24,383 bases of DNA, from assembly GCA_905372155.1 (NCBI GenBank), contig CAJPNZ010000042.1, forward strand, positions 1 to 24,383, in the 5' to 3' direction. Positions 22,229 through 24,383 of the stretch are shown here, in pieces; position 1 is the first letter of the stretch; the number at the start of each line of letters is the position of its first letter. This DNA comes from Propionibacteriaceae bacterium (GTDB lineage Bacteria > Actinomycetota > Actinomycetes > Propionibacteriales > Propionibacteriaceae). The translations under genes and the position numbers were made by a program. The notes under the pieces were generated by a model. That model saw nothing but the letters and a program-made list of their open reading frames with translations. It ran no database searches and was not told the DNA's origin.

Positions 22229-23035
22229 GTGACCGCGAACCATTCCCTCACAGCCGTCGGACTCGGGCTCGCCTACGGCGACCGCACCGTCATCGACAAC
22301 CTCGACCTGACCGTCAAACCCGGGGCCATCACCTCCATCGTCGGCGCCAACGGCTGCGGCAAGTCCACGCTGCTGCGTTCCCTCGCCCGGCTGCTGCAAC
22401 CCAGGCACGGACAGGTGCTCCTCGACGGCAAATCCCTCCACGAACAGCCGACCAAGGAGATCGCGAAGGTCCTGGGTCTGCTGCCGCAGTCGCCGACCGC
22501 CCCGGAGGGCATCGTCGTCGCCGACCTCGTGGGTCGCGGACGCCACCCCCACCAGGGGATGCTCGGGAGGTGGAGCCCCCGCGACTACGAGGTGGTGGCG
22601 GAATCCCTCGCCGCCACCGACACCACCGAGCTGGCGGACCGTCCCGTCGACGAGTTGTCGGGCGGTCAACGGCAGCGCGTGTGGATCGCGATGGCGTTGG
22701 CGCAGGAAACCGACGTCCTGCTGCTGGATGAACCCACCACTTACCTCGACGTCGCGAACCAGCTCGAGGTGCTCGATCTGCTGATCGACCTCAACGCCAG
22801 GAGGGGAACCACGGTCGTGATGGTGTTGCACGACCTCGGGCTGGCGGCCCGCTACTCCGACGAGCTCATCGCGATGCGCTCCGGAAGCATCCTGGCGCAG
22901 GGCACCCCGTCGGATGTGGTGACGGAGGAGACGGTCAGGGAGGTGTTCGGGATCTCGTCGAAGGTGGTGCCGGACCCCGTCTCCGGGGCGCCGCTGGTGA
23001 TGCCCATCGGCCGGCACCGGGTGAAGAGGGAGTGA
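22229..23035 (+). CDS. Siderophore ABC transporter ATPase (FepC-like)
   Basis: This 268-residue ATPase drives the FecCD permease pair. Walker A is GANGCGKST (39-47), the signature is LSGGQ (143-147), Walker B is VLLLDEP (163-169), and the switch His lies in VLHDLGLAARYSDE, all as in FepC/FhuC proteins. The GTG at 22229 has GGAG 5 nt ahead and gives the usual N-terminus; the frame is open upstream across the previous gene, but that part is a shadow. It is the last gene of the iron operon. No hairpin terminator is obvious behind it. Confidence 0.94.
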   Translation: MTANHSLTAVGLGLAYGDRTVIDNLDLTVKPGAITSIVGANGCGKSTLLRSLARLLQPRHGQVLLDGKSLHEQPTKEIAKVLGLLPQSPTAPEGIVVADLVGRGRHPHQGMLGRWSPRDYEVVAESLAATDTTELADRPVDELSGGQRQRVWIAMALAQETDVLLLDEPTTYLDVANQLEVLDLLIDLNARRGTTVVMVLHDLGLAARYSDELIAMRSGSILAQGTPSDVVTEETVREVFGISSKVVPDPVSGAPLVMPIGRHRVKRE

Positions 23036-23072
23036 CGCGGGCAGCTTCGCAGGTCGTCGTCCCGTCGTCCGG

Positions 23073-23175
23073 TTCGCCTGCCTTGCCGCCGCTCGCCTGT
23101 CCTGGCCCGGGTTCGCTTGCCTTGTGATCGTCTGCTTGCACTACAGCGCTGGTGAATGACGTGTAGGCAGGCGAA
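23073..23175. repeat. Cluster of short TTCGCCTGCCTTG-like repeats with inverted copy
   Basis: Three imperfect direct copies (TTCGCCTGCCTTG, CTCGCCTGTCCTG, TTCGCTTGCCTTG) lie within about 60 bp. The first, TTCGCCTGCCT (23073-23083), is matched by an inverted AGGCAGGCGAA (23165-23175). The stretch could fold as a long hairpin after the iron operon or be a small intergenic repeat. Confidence 0.5.
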
Positions 23176-23253
23176 AGGGGAAATGTGAAGCCTCTTGATG
23201 CAAGAAAGTATCTCCTGAGGTGATCGCTAGCATTTCTGTTGGGAGGTGTAAGC

Positions 23254-23496
23254 ATGTCCACCATCACGATCCGAGGGCTCAGCGACGAGGTGCGCGATGA
23301 GTTGAAACGTTTGGCGGCTTTGAACAATCGCTCCATGGAAGCCGAGGCGCGTGAGGCTCTCACCAGGCACACTCTCGCCAACTCCGTTCGGGCGCGGGCC
23401 GATGCGATCCTTGCCGCGGGCCGGCGTCTCCGCGATGCGGGTGGTCCGGTGCTCACGGATGACGACCTCTATGACGAGACGGGTGCGCCCAGGTGA
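23254..23496 (+). CDS. Ribbon-helix-helix antitoxin (FitA/VapB-like)
   Basis: This encodes 80 residues. The N-terminus STITIRGLSDEVRDELKRLA followed by NNRSMEAEAREAL is the standard ribbon-helix-helix pattern of FitA-like antitoxins, which bind their own operator and neutralise a PIN-domain RNase. The C-terminal part (LTDDDLYDE) is the acidic toxin-binding tail. GGGAGG (23241-23246) lies 7 nt before the ATG. The stop overlaps a GTG for a PIN-like start (GTGA), as in intact toxin-antitoxin operons, but that toxin is cut off after eight residues. It is therefore an orphan antitoxin. Confidence 0.85.
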   Translation: MSTITIRGLSDEVRDELKRLAALNNRSMEAEAREALTRHTLANSVRARADAILAAGRRLRDAGGPVLTDDDLYDETGAPR

Positions 23497-23546
23497 TCCT
23501 CGACACCTCGGCCATCAGGGACCCGTCCGGTCCTGAAGCTCCTTGA
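23493..23546 (+). pseudogene. Truncated PIN-domain (VapC-like) toxin start
   Basis: The frame from the GTG at 23493 reads VILDTSAI, the canonical first strand of PIN-domain toxins including the first catalytic Asp. It then leaves homology at about 23517, exactly where the convergent TetR gene's stop codon lies, and ends at a TGA (23544-23546) after 17 residues. The rest of the toxin is gone, so no RNase can be made. Confidence 0.75.
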
Positions 23547-24219
23547 AACTTCGGTGGGCCAGTTCGTCCAGGAACGCCGCCCCGTTCTCGACGCTGCCGA
23601 CGTAGTGACCGAACAGTTCCATGTTGATGCAACCGAAAAGTTCGGTCCAGCCCCGCAGGACGATGAGGATCAGCTCGTCGGGAACATCGCCGGGCATTCC
23701 CTGCTCACTGATCCAGTGACGCACCCTCGCGAGGTCCTCCCGCAGCGCCGGGGCCGGTTCCGGTGAGTCCGGCGGCGGCGTCGTCCCCGCCCGCGACCTC
23801 ATGTCCGAGGCGATCCGGGCCAGCAGGATCGAGATCCGGGACGCGGCCGGGACGGTCTCCGGTGGGGCCTGGTAGCCGGGAACCGGGACGCCGTAGATGA
23901 GGCCGTACTCGTTGCGGTGCTCCAGCGCCCAGGTGCGGGTGGCGCGCCACAGCGCCACCCAGCGACCCTCGTGGTCTCCGCGCGGGATCCTGCCCTCGGC
24001 CTCCTCGACGGATTTTCCCAGCGACTCGTAGGCGTCGACGATCAACAGGGTCAGGAGGTCGTCGCGGCTCTTCACGTAGCGGTACAGGGCGCCGGGGGTG
24101 ACCTCGAGGTCGCGTGCCTGGCGGCGTGGGGTGGGAAGGCTGCTTGAGTCGGACTGCTCCTTCGTCGCGGTCCGGCTCGACCAGCTTTGGAAGGGGGAGG
24201 CGCTCACGTGCTGGTTCAA
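23515..24219 (-). CDS. TetR-family regulator with damaged DNA-binding domain
   Basis: The frame gives up to 234 residues. The recognition-helix region VTPGALYRYVKSRDDLL and the C-terminal ligand-binding domain (HRNEYGLIYGVPVPGYQAP) are typical of TetR proteins. Helix 1 and most of helix 2 are missing: ARDLEVTPGAL is preceded only by polar residues (TKEQSDSSSLPTPRRQ) where about 15 more hydrophobic helix residues are expected. The only upstream starts are a TTG at 24219 and a GTG at 24207, neither with a ribosome site. It is probably a pseudogene or a non-DNA-binding remnant. Its 3' end abuts the truncated toxin, and inverted repeats lie just beyond its 5' end, both signs of rearrangement. Confidence 0.55.
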   Translation of the reverse strand: MNQHVSASPFQSWSSRTATKEQSDSSSLPTPRRQARDLEVTPGALYRYVKSRDDLLTLLIVDAYESLGKSVEEAEGRIPRGDHEGRWVALWRATRTWALEHRNEYGLIYGVPVPGYQAPPETVPAASRISILLARIASDMRSRAGTTPPPDSPEPAPALREDLARVRHWISEQGMPGDVPDELILIVLRGWTELFGCINMELFGHYVGSVENGAAFLDELAHRSFKELQDRTGP

Positions 24220-24242
24220 TCGGCTCGGAAGTAGTTGAAGTT

Positions 24243-24375
24243 GGTTGAGCCGATCCTCACGAGCGGCAGCGAGTGGGTCGTGTCGAAACCAGGTGGGGAC
24301 TTGTGGTCGGGTTTTGGTTGCTGGGTGTGGGTGGTTTCGACTCGGGTCGCTCGTTCCTCGCGACCCGGCTCAACC
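24243..24375. repeat. Inverted pair of GGTTGAGC...GTCGAAACC intergenic repeats
   Basis: One copy (24243-24290) begins GGTTGAGCCG and ends GTCGAAACC; the other (24333-24375) is in opposite orientation, beginning GGTTTCGAC and ending CGGCTCAACC. Both contain GAGCG/CGAG-type inner segments. The pair can form a long cruciform or hairpin. ATCGGCTC/GAGCCGAT (24219-24254) is another short inverted element at the edge. Confidence 0.65.
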
Positions 24376-24383
24376 GGCTTGTG

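Noticed and set aside
23073..23175. CRISPR-like array from the three TTCGCCTGCC repeats
   Set aside because: The repeats are only about 13 bp, imperfect and irregularly spaced, and no cas genes are present.

Overview
The window comes from a high-GC Gram-positive genome, most likely an actinobacterium. Housekeeping genes end almost every codon in G or C, several genes appear to be leaderless (a -10-like hexamer 6-7 nt before the start codon), and Tat-exported esterases, a DtxR/IdeR-like iron box and a CCA-less tRNA-Pro are present. A Propionibacteriaceae host is plausible, but this is inference; no species marker is present.

Left flank (1-4.4 kb): the 5' part of an unrecognised protein that runs off the window, a small membrane protein, tRNA-Pro(CGG), thymidine phosphorylase (deoA) diverging from an MFS transporter across a strong palindrome, and a decayed alcohol dehydrogenase tail.

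Bacteriocin island (4.4-11.8 kb): this part has visibly more A/T-ending codons than the flanks, at least up to about 9 kb. A three-gene operon encodes a small membrane protein and a YdbS/YdbT-like pair of bacterial PH-domain (bPH2) membrane proteins. A 52-residue cationic, Trp-rich peptide at 8638-8796 matches the aureocin A53/lacticin Q family of leaderless bacteriocins and is followed by a perfect 16-bp hairpin. A broken bPH2 copy lies next to it. A NarL-type histidine kinase and its likely response regulator flank the peptide, and an ABC-2 exporter follows. Together they read as structural gene, self-protection/secretion proteins, regulation and efflux.

Secreted peptide/esterase region (11.9-18.0 kb): two tandem Sec-secreted peptides share a nearly identical first 39 residues and have different tails that keep a C-x7-C pair at positions 60 and 68. 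They lie downstream of a Tat-exported esterase, and the array ends in a strong hairpin. A second, cysteine-rich Tat esterase and a third, deleted copy lie further on, separated by a YdcF-like membrane protein and an alpha/beta hydrolase. The bacteriocin kinase and esterase A share an unusual promoter motif, which suggests a regulatory link between the two regions.

Right flank (18.0-24.4 kb): dps with a clean terminator, then an iron-box-controlled siderophore ABC uptake operon (lipoprotein, two FecCD permeases, ATPase). The end holds a ribbon-helix-helix antitoxin whose PIN toxin is cut after eight residues, a TetR regulator with a damaged DNA-binding domain, and a pair of inverted intergenic repeats.
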